A DNA stretch of 64,000 nucleotides from Diphasiastrum complanatum (lineage: Eukaryota; Streptophyta; Lycopodiopsida; Lycopodiales; Lycopodiaceae), in assembly GCA_029204225.1 (NCBI GenBank), contig CM055099.1, positions 67,169,852-67,233,851 on the forward strand, in the 5' to 3' direction. Made by a program: the position numbers and the translations under genes. Under the pieces are notes generated by a model. The model saw nothing but the letters and a program-made list of their open reading frames with translations, was not told where the DNA came from and did not search any database. Positions 1 through 14,880 of this stretch are shown piece by piece. Numbering within the stretch: position 1 is the first letter of the stretch; every line of letters starts with the position of its first letter.

Positions 1-61
1 CATGATAATTGGATCCATTCAGCTTGTCTGCGATAAGACCAGCTTTACTTTGAGAATCCAT
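1..61 (-). CDS. Copia gag N-terminus, cut by the window edge
   Basis: The ATG is at 61-59 on the minus strand and the frame stays open to position 1. The peptide begins MDSQSKAGLIADKLNGSNYH. This resembles the first residues of Ty1/copia gag proteins, where a 'KLxGxNYxxWK' motif opens the retrotransposon-gag fold that packages the RNA. The gag start at 37144 in element 3b (LIDKLDGDNYHLWK) is a close parallel. The ATG lies about 150 bases after the PBS at 214-225, a normal leader length. The rest of the element lies off the left edge, so I cannot say whether it is intact. Confidence 0.75.
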   Translation of the reverse strand, partial: MDSQSKAGLIADKLNGSNYH

Positions 62-213
62 CTGAAACTTAGTCTGTCCATTGTATCGATGATGGTAAGA
101 TGTGGTAATGCCAACAATAGGAAATCAATTCTCTGATACTAAAAGGTTGAAAAAGAACTGAAGAGTATGATATCAATTTGATATTGCAAAAGATATCAAA
201 TATTAGAGATTTT

Positions 214-225
214 GCTCTGATACCA
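214..225 (-). promoter_or_regulatory. Primer-binding site for initiator tRNA-Met
   Basis: The minus strand reads TGGTATCAGAGC directly after an LTR ending in CA. This is the usual plant copia PBS, complementary to the 3' end of initiator tRNA-Met. It fixes the inner edge of the LTR at 226 and shows that the element body runs leftward. Confidence 0.9.
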
Positions 226-745
226 TGTCGGAAAGTGGTGTACATAAGATAGGTCTAGCTCGAAAAGAAAACAAATGAAAATAATTCGGCCGTAAACGTT
301 CTGTCTGGATAAATGAACCAAAACTGTAGCTCTGCATAAATGAACTAAAACAGCCACAGGCGACACTGTCGGGTTTTTCACGAAAAAGGAGAAAAATGAG
401 AAGGTGCCCTTAAATCTCATTTAGGGTTGCCTCACACTTTGCTAGAGTCATTTCCTTAACATTTGAGGCTCTTTGAAAAAAGTGAAAAATGCGACACCGT
501 GATCTTACACAAGATTTCTGCTAGGCGAAAAATGCGAAAAAGGAGAAGCTGCATTTTTCAACGGGATTCCTGATAGCCAAAAAAGGAGACACTGTCGTAA
601 ACTCCATGTAATTTTGCAGACTGTGCAAAAACACTTGTAATTCTACAGACTGTGTAAACACATGGGAAAATCCGCAGAACTAAACAAACAATGGATGAAG
701 ATTAAAACCGATTAGTTGATTGGTAAGGAGGAGAATAATCCAACA
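226..745 (-). repeat. 5' LTR of a family-1 copia element (short form)
   Basis: On the minus strand the repeat starts TGTTGGATTATTCTCC at 745 and ends CCGACA at 226, next to the PBS. It has TG...CA ends. It aligns closely with the 3' LTR at 48435-49702 over both its beginning and its last ~60 bases. It lacks the ~750-base middle portion (48893-49641 in that copy), which holds the TATA box and a (CT)n tract. The junction here is at about position 287. Without that segment this LTR has probably lost its core promoter. Confidence 0.85.
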
Positions 746-3221
746 AATGGTGCAAATTCTATTTTAGATGTAATAACTCCTAGAGATATGCTTCTCTATT
801 TTTTTTTAAATATCAGAGGATTCAACAACTAGTTGCTACCTAAAATTTGGTCAAATTTTGACCAAGTTTGATCCAAAAAAGTCTCTTTTAGTGAGAGTTA
901 TCGACTAAGGAGAAAAAATGAACTGAAATATCCTTTTGAAGTTGTTTCACCTTTCATGGACATTGGATCTTTCAGCCTTTTTACAAAATCAATCAATTTG
1001 TTTTTGGAATATAAATTTTTTTTTTAAAATACTACAAAATATAAAGAAGAAACAAGTTTTGACAAAAACATATTACATGTTGAATGGAAGGAATAAACAA
1101 TATAACACATGCTCAAAATGTCAAGACAACATGAATGTGTCTAAAGACTTCAGGCTTAATGTCCGAGCTACATGAAATACAAAGTGATGACTATTCAAAC
1201 GAAAAGGCTTGTGAATACTTCCACTGGGCCTTACAAAGTTTATGTCTCCCTCTAAGATATATTTTGTGTTAAAAAAAAAATTGGTTGAAAATTTGCCATA
1301 ACATCACAAAATATTTACAATGGTGTTGCTTCTCTAGACACAATAATAATGATCTTTTATCTACGTTGCAAATTGCAAGTGACAAGCCCACATTGTAATG
1401 TTTGATGATTATAAAGTCACATTATGTGCCCATGCAAAATCAAGAAACATCAATGTCCTACAATTTGATTGAATTAAAGACAACCTTTTAAGATTGCTAC
1501 CTTCCAATTGCATTATCTTTTGACAAATCAATCCATGTTTGAGATGTTGTCACTCTCATTAAATGCTTTCCTTATTATCTTATGCATTCATTTGATTAGG
1601 CAATGCACCTATATTGCATGAACTTCACGTCATTGTCTAGCTAAAGTCCTTTTTTTCTTGTGTTGTTCACATTTAGCCAATCATTTATCCATTATTCCAC
1701 AATTACAAAGCACAAACTCGAAAACTTTCTCTCACAAATAGGGGAGGGGGTATGTTATTTCTTAATAGCTCCATACCTTCTTCTTTTTTTTTGGGGGGGG
1801 GATGTGTCTCAGGTTTCACTTTGAGTTGCTGCTTCCTTCACAAGATGCCCCATTTGTGGAGCCAATGAATTTACTTGAAGTAAAAAGTTTTCTATGACAT
1901 AAAGGAATGGTTCTTGTACCACCCAATTCCCAATGTTTCCTTCATTCCTTACCTCTCTAGACACACAAAGATGCACCTAAAAAAACCAACACCCACCAAA
2001 TCCAATGACAAATCGTGGAACTATATTAGGTTTTGATATCTAGCAAAGATGGGCATGCTTAAAAAAACTAAATCTAGACAATCACAACTTCTTGAACCAA
2101 ATGCACTTGTATGCCCACCATGTAAGTTGAAAATTTGCTCTCTAAATCTCATTAACCTTTCACCCTACTATCATGCTTCAATCATTTGTGAAATACAGTA
2201 AATGACTTTTGATTTATGTCCATGGAGGGGAACAAAATACAAAGAGAAGTGTGCTATCAAGACTCTTTTTGCTGATTATAAAAAGACAAAACAAAGAACA
2301 AGAGTATCATGTTTGTACCTAGCAATGCCATAATTCTTGATCCCAAAACTTGGATGACGGATGCATAAGTTTGTCACATTATGGAAGTAGAATAATCAAG
2401 CCTTTTCAGCAGATCCATCACCTTTTTGAAGAGGAGAGACTGCTTCTCTAGAATTGGTAAATTTCAAATTGTAGAAAAGAAAAAAGTTCTATTCCCAACA
2501 CGTTGGCTGAAATACAAAGGGCCCATTGCAACTAAAATGCTTACCTGCATATATCTGCGTCATACATTAAAGGTTGTCAAATGTCTCAACACAATCTCTG
2601 AATGCGAGTTATTGTTAAAGACTTGGGCAGCCTTTGTCAGGAAAGCTTTTATTGAAAGAAACTAAATCCAGCAACATATATGCTGAGAGCAACAGTTCCT
2701 CAGCACACAGTGGCATCTTTTGTGGGACCTTTATTTGACATTTGTGCAACCAAAAACAGCCCACAGCACATCCGAATACATCATGTACACTTTCCACATT
2801 TTCTTTTCTTACCCCAGGTTATGATTAGAGATGCATGAGTAGTGTCTCTTCTCATGTCTCTCAACTCAGTACCACAGCAGACATCAAATCAACGTCGCTG
2901 CTACACTGCAAATGAGCAAATCTGCTGCTGCCTGTGATGGGTCTGCTTCTGTTGTTAACTTCGATTCACAAAAAGACAGCATATATAACCGCTTGAAATA
3001 GTCTTTTGAGATATTCTAAACATCTGACTTTCTGCCCACCACACAATCAATTCTCATGTTCAATATCCCAAAAGCAAACAAATTGCAGCCTTTGAGTTAC
3101 TGTTGTGTTGGATCTATCTGAGCTAGCAGAAACATTTTTACGTACTGGATATACATATGGCAGTACTGTCATAGTTAGAGAACATAGAAGCTGCTCTATA
3201 TGTTATTTTATTATTCCAAAA

Positions 3222-3224
<3 letters not shown>
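746..3224. other. AT-rich stretch without recognisable genes
   Basis: Only short shadow ORFs occur, the longest about 80 codons. Homopolymer runs are frequent. I see no domain, LTR end, PBS or tRNA-like structure. Confidence 0.5.

Positions 3225-3265
<41 letters not shown>
3225..3265. repeat. (CT)n microsatellite
   Basis: A perfect CT dinucleotide run of about 20 units. Confidence 0.95.
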
Positions 3266-3269
<4 letters not shown>

Positions 3270-3524
3270 AACTACAATTGAAGACCCCATTTTATTTGGT
3301 GTATTGGGATGTATCCTATACTGCCTATCGAATTTAGGAGTTTGAGAGGTAAATAGACCCGAGTGAAGAAATATAATGAACCTGGGGACATCTAATTTTT
3401 TTTTTTGATTATTATTATTATTATTTTGTGTTTTAATTATGTTGTTGTAGTTTTTAGAAAAAAATAAAGCTCTTACGTAAGCAATTATTGATCCATGCTT
3501 TTCCAAGATCAATTAATTATTAGC

Positions 3525-3915
3525 AATACCGTTGGTGGGATCTCACCATATCAAGCTTCGTATGGCAATAATCCAAGTGTAAAATATTTAAAAGTTTTTG
3601 GATGTATTTGTTATGTCCATATTCCCTTAAAAACAAGGAAGAAAGAGGATGCAACTTCTCAAAGGCATTTTTGTTGGCTATAGTGAACATAGCAAAGGAT
3701 ATAGAATTTTTGATCCTATTTCAAGGAAAGTAAAAGTGAGTAAGGATGTCTTGTTTGATGAATCTCAAAGTTCCAAGATGTATGAAAGTGCATCTAATTC
3801 ACAATGTAGCCAAGATCTTGCAAGGTCCGAGGAGGAGCTTCAAGGTGATAAAGTTTTGGAGGATCTACCTCAAGATCCAAGAAGTCCAAGGAGATCTACA
3901 AGGGGTAATACCTGA
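3525..3915 (+). pseudogene. Copia integrase C-terminal region and linker, relic
   Basis: The reading shows VKYLKVFGCICYVHIP, the conserved 'LRVFGCxAYVHxP' block that follows the copia integrase core. After a frameshift at about 3650 comes GIFVGYSEHSKGYRIFDP ('FxGYSxxxKGYRxxDP' block), then an acidic linker. Integrase core, protease and RT are absent. It is a 5'- and 3'-truncated fragment with no LTR nearby. It stops at TGA 3913-3915. Confidence 0.8.
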
Positions 3916-4020
3916 GAAAAGTGGCTAGGCAACAATGTAACAAAGTTTGGAGTGTGGCATTGCATTCGTTTTGCATTGAAAAATAATTTTTTGAGTATGT
4001 ATGAGTGGTTCTTTTGAGCC

Positions 4021-4240
4021 ATGTCTAACATGAGAGAAGTAGTACTAGGAGAGGCAAGCAAGCTTGATGGAGTGTCCAAATACAGTGTTTGGAAGTTCAA
4101 GCTCAGAAATGTTCTCAAGAAGATGGAGCTCTGGAAGATCACTATGGGAAAAGAAGCTATCCAATAGTTGAAGTTGATGTAAAGGCCTACAATGAAAAGG
4201 TGAGAAGGGCTTAGACCATAATAAATATATCAATGAAAAA
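4021..4240 (+). pseudogene. Copia gag N-terminal fragment
   Basis: From ATG 4021 the frame reads KLDGVSKYSVWKFKLRNVL then KMELWKI. This is the 'KLxGxNYxxWKxxMxxxLxxxxLWxxI' opening of copia gag. A stop follows after about 48 codons, then further stops. The fragment is cut by the GA/GAA tract and LINE 3' end at 4253-4312. It lies only about 100 bases after the integrase relic, so the two are probably unrelated copies or a scrambled one. Confidence 0.65.
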
Positions 4241-4252
4241 CCATGTAATCGT

Positions 4253-4312
4253 AGAGAGAGAGAGAGAGAGAGAGAGAGTGAGAGAGAGAGAGAGAAGAAG
4301 AAGAAGAAGAAG
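4253..4312. repeat. (GA)n(GAA)n tract at the 3' end of a LINE
   Basis: About 20 GA units are followed by five GAA units. It abuts the 3' end of the minus-strand LINE derivative at 4313. In element orientation it reads (TTC)n(TC)n. The LINE at 61.3 kb ends in the same way. Confidence 0.9.
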
Positions 4313-8140
<3,828 letters not shown>

Positions 8141-8335
8141 TCTAGAGATTCACTAGTCTTCTAGCTATCCTATAATCACTATAGGATATTATCTCTTGTT
8201 TCCAAATATTGGAGAATCCATTTATTTGGATGGCTGGCATGCCTATCAGATGGATATCACAAATCCACACCTGATTCTGTGATTTAGACAATACATCAGC
8301 AAAGTGAGCATTTTTTTTCGATGTGATATCTAAAT
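8141..8335 (-). pseudogene. Possible Gypsy/caulimovirid-type RNase H-integrase relic
   Basis: The minus strand gives SKKNAHFADVLSKSQNQ, then MPAIQINGFSNIWKQEI. The spacing resembles the end of Gypsy-group RNase H ('NxxADALSR'), with the 'AI...W...EI' spacer before the integrase zinc finger. Stops appear soon after, and no zinc finger or catalytic core can be followed. The resemblance is short, so an unrelated coding remnant or chance similarity remains possible. Confidence 0.3.
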
Positions 8336-8511
8336 GTCATTGATGAGTTACATACTCTGCACTCAACTTGCTGATTTTGTTTCATATCCCAACCATCATC
8401 CAACAACTCGACAATTATTTCAGTACTCAAGTCCTTACAAATAAATATTGTTTTTGTTCTTCGAGTTAGAATCAAAATAGCACAGGGTATGAAAACAAAA
8501 AAATTTGCGAT

Positions 8512-9268
8512 TAGAAGACGCTTGAGATTGATACCAAAAGTGAATATCGGTTTCGAACGCAAGATAGATAGAGAATATCTGTAGAAAAGAGAACCGTGCT
8601 CACAACGGTATCGGTCTCGAGCGCAGGATGAGAAAGCGGAGTGATTGCAGATAGAGAGCGCGCTTGAGAGCGATATTGGGAGCGAAAATAAAAAAATTCT
8701 GCGATATATAGGAAATTTTTGCACGTGTGAAAAAAATGACTGATGACACATGTCGGCATCTAATTGGTCCACATAAAATGTCCGTACTAACAATGATGAC
8801 TCAATTATGAGGCCACGTGGGGTCGAGACATGTGCACGGATCATATTTTGACATGTGTCATTCTGCACGTGATAAATATCAGACTAATCATTTCTGTATG
8901 GCAGAATATTTTTGACAAATCATACGTCAACACGTGTCTTTTTGGAACTCCTCCACGTGCAAAAAAAAATTTAAAAATAGATCATTTCCGGTGTGTTTGA
9001 TTTCTTAGTCGAATATCGATTTCAAGCGCACCTTACGTGTCATTTAAGACGCACTTTCCTCTATTTAAGCTCCGTTGACATACTTGCACCTGAAACCAAT
9101 ACTGCCTAGTCCAATATCGCATTCAAGCGCATCTTACGTGTCATTTCTTTTCTAATCTTTGTACACGCGCTCGGATCCAATACCCTATTTTCTGATATCT
9201 CTTTCGAACGCACATTGCCTAGAGGTTCTTGTCTGACCTGCATTTTGTGCCTGAGAGCGATATTGGGA
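8512..9268. repeat. Array of a ~20-bp motif in both orientations
   Basis: The motif is roughly AATATCGNTTTCRARCGCA. I see forward copies starting near 8543, 8607, 9011, 9111 and 9193. Reverse-complement copies lie near 8517, 8658 and 9251. The copies at 9011 and 9111 extend identically into CTTACGTGTCATTT. Spacing is irregular (about 50-100 bases within two clusters), so it is not a simple tandem repeat. I do not recognise the motif. Confidence 0.65.
8704..8960 (-). promoter_or_regulatory. Candidate promoter: five G-boxes upstream of a TATA-like site
   Basis: Perfect CACGTG palindromes occur at 8722-8727, 8814-8819, 8866-8871, 8931-8936 and 8954-8959. ACGTGTC boxes follow at about 9033 and 9133. 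On the minus strand the sequence CCTATATATCGC (near 8704-8713) would sit just downstream of the cluster as a TATA box, and a pyrimidine-rich stretch follows. G-boxes are bound by plant bZIP and bHLH factors in light, ABA and stress responses. No convincing protein follows on the minus strand; the 190-codon ORF at 8296-8868 overlaps the motifs and shows no domain. Confidence 0.4.
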
Positions 9269-9269
9269 A

Positions 9270-9800
9270 TCTTACATCTGTATTTTTTGTTTAAAATGTC
9301 TAATTTCGATTCTAGTTTGTTTTTTTTTTTCATGAATTTGGTATTAGTGATAATTTAGAGTATTTCAAATCTCTTTTTTCTTCTTTTCTTTTTATTCTTC
9401 CTTCTATTACTAAGGGTCCTGGTGTGGAGGCATTTTCTAAGATTTATCTCAAATTTATATCTATGCTTAGTACTCCCTTATTCAGATCTCAAAAGAAGGA
9501 CATGATTCATTATCAAGACCTGGTGGCACTCGACAAGCATAGCTATAAAGCCTAACTTGACAGAATGATTTCAAGTCTGTAGATGAGTGCCCAATTCACA
9601 ATAAAAAAATGTAGATTTGTTGATTTTCAGTCTGCATTTGTTTTTTTTCTTTTCTTAAATACTTTTGACGATTCGGAAGCTGGCCCTCCACTTCTTAAGC
9701 TATTTCTTCCAGTGGTACAAAGTCTGAAAAGTTGAAGACTGTACTCAGATCATCTCATTTTGCATTGTATGCTGCTTACGTTGATCTGAGTAGGCATGAA
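9270..9800. other. No feature seen
   Basis: T-rich, low-complexity DNA without ORFs or repeat ends that I can recognise. Confidence 0.4.
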
Positions 9801-9802
9801 AA

Positions 9803-12543
9803 CTATGAACTATTGGATCCATACGAAAGAAGAAAACTGTTGCATGATTTTAAGTTGCAACTTTTATTAGAGAAAGTATCGGAAGCAGAGTAGATACTGT
9901 TGAATTGTACTTTGTAAAAAATTTCATTTAACATACAAAATTTTATTGAGTGTCTATTGCCTATTGGCTTGCATAAATTTGCATGCTTTTTGAAATTTTT
10001 TATTATCCGTCGATTTTGTATTATGACGAATTTGGATTCTTCTGTAAAACCATTGGAAAAGTTGCAGCATATAGCTGTTATTTGTGCTAGTCCCACCATG
10101 TTGTGTACTTTTATGAAATGTCGCTCTTGCTTGCCAATGAGATTTTTCCATTCCTTACGATGACCATATGCTAAGACTTCCACTATTTCTTGTAAAGAAT
10201 GTCGAATGAGGTCGTAATATGTGTTGCATGTCAAAAAACATAATCTAAATCAGTACCAAAAGTATCTAATTCAATTGCACATATTTGTCTATAGTAGTGT
10301 AACATCCAAATCTTACCATATAATGTGTTATATGATCAACACCCCATGCACTTCGAATTGCATCCACAAATTCACTGGTTGTTTTCTGTATCGTTTGTAC
10401 ATCAGTATTTGAAAATTTATCTTTTCTCAAGCATTTTACCATGTTGTCTGATTTTTTCCAAACTTCTACCTTGTGTATACGAGTAGAACCTTCTTCTTCA
10501 AAATCTTGAGTTGCTGAGCCTGCTCTGGACAACACATCCTCTAGTCTGAACATAGCTTCCTTCATAGATTCCTCTAGCTTGGAATTACATGCAAACAAGA
10601 TGTGAATATATTATTTTTTCTATAATACGCACCTCCACATGCAATGTACAAATATGAACATTCTGAAGAGGAATCGGTAGTACAGGTTTCCATTTAGGAT
10701 CTTCTCGATCTCTTGGTATTCATGTACTCCTTGTCATGTCTTTTGATGTCTTCATGTAACAAACAAAGGTGTTTAGAGTTAGCACCATGGGATATATTGA
10801 ACATACATTTTAATGTCTTCAGATCTCCTGCTAAATGCCATTCAATGTTGAAAGTGCCAATTCCAGGAATATTAAGTGGAACTCCCTCCATGTGATTTTT
10901 TATGGTGGCAGGATATGACGTTCTATTAAATATCCATGAGAGAATGTCATGGTCTTCTTTCATCACCTATAAGAGAATACAAAAGCATGATTAGCCTCAT
11001 AATATTAACACGGAGAAGATTTCCCAAATGGAATCCATATTAAAATGATGATCCCTATTGATTATGCTATACCTAAAATACTGTCAACCACCGGATATCA
11101 TTTTCTGATTGAACACTAAAATTGAGGCCTTCTGAGTCTTCTGAATTTGAAAGTGCTCTATTCATGATCGTGAGACTGACTCTTTCCATTTTTTGTCCTT
11201 TTATAATTTTTGATTCATCTAACTTGAGAACAACTATCAACTTGTTATTGACATTCTCATTTGTAATACCGTAAAAATTTATGATGAATGTTAGTAACTG
11301 ATTAATGTCAATAAATAAATTGTTGGAATTGTTATATGCTAGACTTTCTCCTTTCGAGCAATACAGTTCATTGATATGAGATGGACTACCAACTATTGTT
11401 TAAATACATTGGCTTAACATGTCTTTTTTTTTTTATAGATGAAATGGTCGTGGGATTGGAAACTTTTTAATACTTACCTGTGCAAAAGCCTCCTTTATCA
11501 TCTTAAACATTGTTGCATATGCATCTCTACTGATGCTAGAAAAGTCACATGCCCCCTGAAGCAATGTAGTGTCTAATATTTTTCCAACTTCATCCATAAT
11601 GCTATCAACAACTGAAGCCTTAATCTTTTTCATTTTGTTATTGTTCAACATTGATTTCATAGATTTAGAAGTCAAGATAAAGCCTAGCCTAGTTTCCAAT
11701 CGAAATCTCATTAGCCAAATGGTCTTCAACAACCAATGCTAATCTACATTGCAACATAGTGTTCATGAAAATGTCAGTAGAAATTAGGACAAGCATAGTA
11801 TTCATAGCAATATAATAAGCAAATCAACAGAAAGTTGAAATGAATAAATAACAAAACTAGTAATTATGAACGAATCAAAAAGTTCAAGCAATATTCAATA
11901 CCAAATAAGCTATAACTTACTTGAATGCACGGATTCGTCTTTTTCTATGACCTCCTCTGGGTGATAGATCACATATATCCTTGGTTACCAGTCTTTTCCT
12001 CTTGTTACTTTGGACCTTTCTGTTGAGCACATCCATATCTTTAACAAGAGACAAATATGGGATACGCATGGATTAAAATGCAGTTTTTATCTCATCATTG
12101 CTAGTTGCATAATGATGCAAAGAAGATTTCAACCTTTCGATCTCCTTCTTGAGCATCTCATTTTCATCCAAACAAGTTTTCAACTTTGTAGATTTTTCTT
12201 CGCACTCCTTTGATATTTACCTTGATTTCTCTTCCATATAATGTATTATTTGCATTGAATGTGCATTCCCATAGAGCATCAAATTCTCACAGTAACCCAA
12301 AAGGCCATTTTTGCCATGACACATATAGATTATTAACAGACTCACCGAATGAAAATCTGGATGTTGCAAACATGGATCAACAGGATACAATGTTCCTGAT
12401 GACCATAAATTTACATGCTTTAGCTTTTCCTCTTTGTATCGGACCATATCAGAAGTTGACAATTTGGGTTGCTTTGAATTTCTTGTCCTAAGCGAAGTAT
12501 ATTCTGGTGACAGATCCACATGAAGATAATAAAGCTTTGTCAT
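9803..12543 (-). pseudogene. Decayed multi-exon gene, transposase-like, family unknown
   Basis: Coding blocks with plausible splice sites follow one another on the minus strand. 12543-12346 has a GTGAGT donor. ~12196-11921 holds a coiled coil (LKKEIERLKSSLHH) and basic runs (NKRKR, HRKRRIRAF), with donor GTAAGT and one in-frame TAA at 12075-12073. 11738-11478 has donor GTAAGT. 10966-10633 carries FNIEWHLAGDLKTLKCMFN and, after a frameshift, PIPLQNVHICTLH, with donor GTGCGT. 10598-10266 and then 10151-9954 follow, the last with GMEKSHWQARATFHK and QHGG. The 'W-x-L-x-GDLK' and 'GMEKSH...HGG' blocks recall large transposon-like proteins of many eukaryotes, but I cannot name the superfamily. No terminal inverted repeats were found. 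It may be an old DNA transposon or a decaying host gene. Confidence 0.45.
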
Positions 12544-12900
12544 CAGTACAGTAGTATAGTAACAAACAACACAATGACAATAACAAAGCTGGAGATAGTG
12601 CTAAACACGACCTTGTTGGAGATAGAAATGGCGCTAATTTGACCCTGGAGATAAAGATGGCGTAGACTTTGTTTCAGATATGTCAGTCCTAATTCAAATT
12701 TTTGAGTATTCCAAACTATTGGGAGGGAATATCTCATCATTTTGAAAATTATATTTTAAGTATTGTTAAGCACCAATGAAGTTTGATGTGACTAAACTAA
12801 GGTGAATCCTTTACATCGAAAGAAGTGCGGACAGATGCGTAAAGAAGTTAGAAAATGATATTATAATTACTTTATAGTTATTTTTCTCTCTCCTACACGA
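12544..12900. other. No feature seen
   Basis: AT-rich spacer between the decayed minus-strand gene and the plus-strand copia relic. Confidence 0.4.
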
Positions 12901-12902
12901 CA

Positions 12903-14880
12903 TTTCTTATAAGGCCCTCTTTGGGCCCATATTTCCTCTTATGGCTGAATAGTGTTCGAATGGAACAAGGAGAGCACATTCAAACTTATATGACCAGAAT
13001 CAAGACAATGAGAGATGAACTGCATTCTGTTGGTGAGCGCATACTTGATGTTGAGTTGGTGCACAACGCATTGTGTGGCATCGCAGAACCTTATCAGATT
13101 TTTGTAAGCAGGATAGCATCAAGAGAAAGATTACCAACCTTTGACGAGCTCATAGGAATCTTGATGCAGGAGGAGCAATGATGAGAGATGGTGAAAGCTA
13201 GACATCAAAATACTGATGATTAGACACACCAAAAAACAAGGCAAAAGCAGGGTAAAAAGAAGTCTAAGCAGCAAATCGTCAAGACTCAAGAGGATGAGGG
13301 ATCATCTAGCAAGACCAAGAAGAAGAGCAAATGCTTCCATTGCGGCAAAAAGGGCTAAAGAAAAAAATTAGATGCTTTTGCCACTTTCAAGAGCTTCAAA
13401 GCATTGGTCAAAAATCAAACATGTGGGAAGATTAAAGTCCTGAGATCTGATAGTGGAGGTGAGTACAAGTCTACTGACTTCAATGATCTTTGTGATCAAA
13501 GTGGGATCAAAGACAAATTACGCAAGCTCATACTCCTGAACTCAATGGTGTAGCTGAGTGCAAGAATCGTACGATTGTGGAAAGTGTGAGATCTATGCTA
13601 GTTGAGATGAAGCTATGAAAAGATCTTGGTCGGAAGCATGCAGTATCGTAGTCTATCTTCAAAATAGAAGTCCCGCGAATCTTTGGATATAAGGCCTTTT
13701 TGTACACATTCTTAAGGAAGAAAGACGTAAGCTTGATGTAAGAGCTATAAAGTGCATATTCTTAGGATATCATGATTGTATAAAGGGCTGTAGATGTTTT
13801 GATCCAGTGGAGAACAAAATACATGCTAGCTGTGATGTCATCTTTGATGTAAGATGTACGAAGACGAGGATGCTGAGGAGATGGATACATCTAGTGGGAA
13901 AGATGGTATAGTTAGAATTCTTCTTGATGATGATCCATTTGTTGACTTTCCTAGTGATGGACATGTGGATACAGCTCATGATACTACTACAAAACCTCAA
14001 GAGATAGGTTGGAGAGGTAGAGATAAACCTTTTGGTGCAAAAAGGATTGAAGTTGCAAATGACAAATGCAAGGAGAAGGATGTACCGCAGGATACATTTT
14101 TACCAGAAAGACGATCACCTAACAGGAAGCTCCCTAAGTGGTTTGAGAGATTGATGGAGAGATGTGACATGGATGACTTTCCATGATCATCTATCCATAG
14201 AGAGCTACAAAGATCAACAAGAGAGAAGACACAACCTGATAGGTATGAAGCAAATTATGCTCTCTTATCTAGCATTATTCAAAGCAAAGAACCTTCGACT
14301 TATGTTGAAGCAAAGGATGATGACATTTGGGTCAAGGCCGTGGAAGAAGAGATGGAGTCAATTGCTAAGCATAGCACGCGGGACTTAGTGGAACCACTAG
14401 TTGGCAAGAAACCCATTGGTTGTAAATGGGTATACAGGACTAAGTACCATGCAGATGGAAGTATAGCAAAGCAAGGCAAGATTGGTAATCAAAGGTTATG
14501 CACAAAGTAAAGGCATCGACTATGAGGAGACATTTGCACTAGTATGTAAGTGGAATACTCTACATCTACTTGTTGCTTTAGCTTCACATTTTGGTTGGCC
14601 TTTATATCAGATGGATGTGAAATCTGCTTTTCTAAATGGTGAGTAAGAAGAAGAGGTGTTTATGGATCAACTTGAAGGCTTTATAGCGAAAGGACAAGAG
14701 AATAAAGTATGTCGCTTGAAGAAAACATTTTATGGACTTAAACATGCATCATGTGCATGGTACAACATGATTGATGCCTACTTTCGTTCTAAAGGAATGT
14801 TGAGAACACACTATGATCCAAACATTTATGTATTATGCTTTGACGGTATGATTGATTTGGTTGATCTTTATGTCCAATGA
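12903..14880 (+). pseudogene. Copia gag-pol relic with protease and half the integrase deleted
   Basis: The gag part has GEHIQTYMTRIKTMRDELHS and ends at the zinc knuckle CFHCGKKG (near 13335). The sequence then jumps directly into integrase (FATFKSFKALVKNQ, LRSDSGGEYKS), so protease and the integrase zinc finger are lost. Many stops follow. An acidic linker (13854-14186) comes next, then RT pieces (GCKWVYRTKYHADGSIAK, QMDVKSAFLNGE, YGLKHASCAWY). It ends near 14880 before the YVDD motif. The family differs from families 1, 3 and 4. No LTR is certain. Confidence 0.8.

Noticed and set aside
8296-8868. 190-codon minus-strand ORF with hydrophobic stretches
   Set aside because: No recognisable domain. 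It crosses the motif array and G-boxes and overlaps a better pol-like frame at its end.
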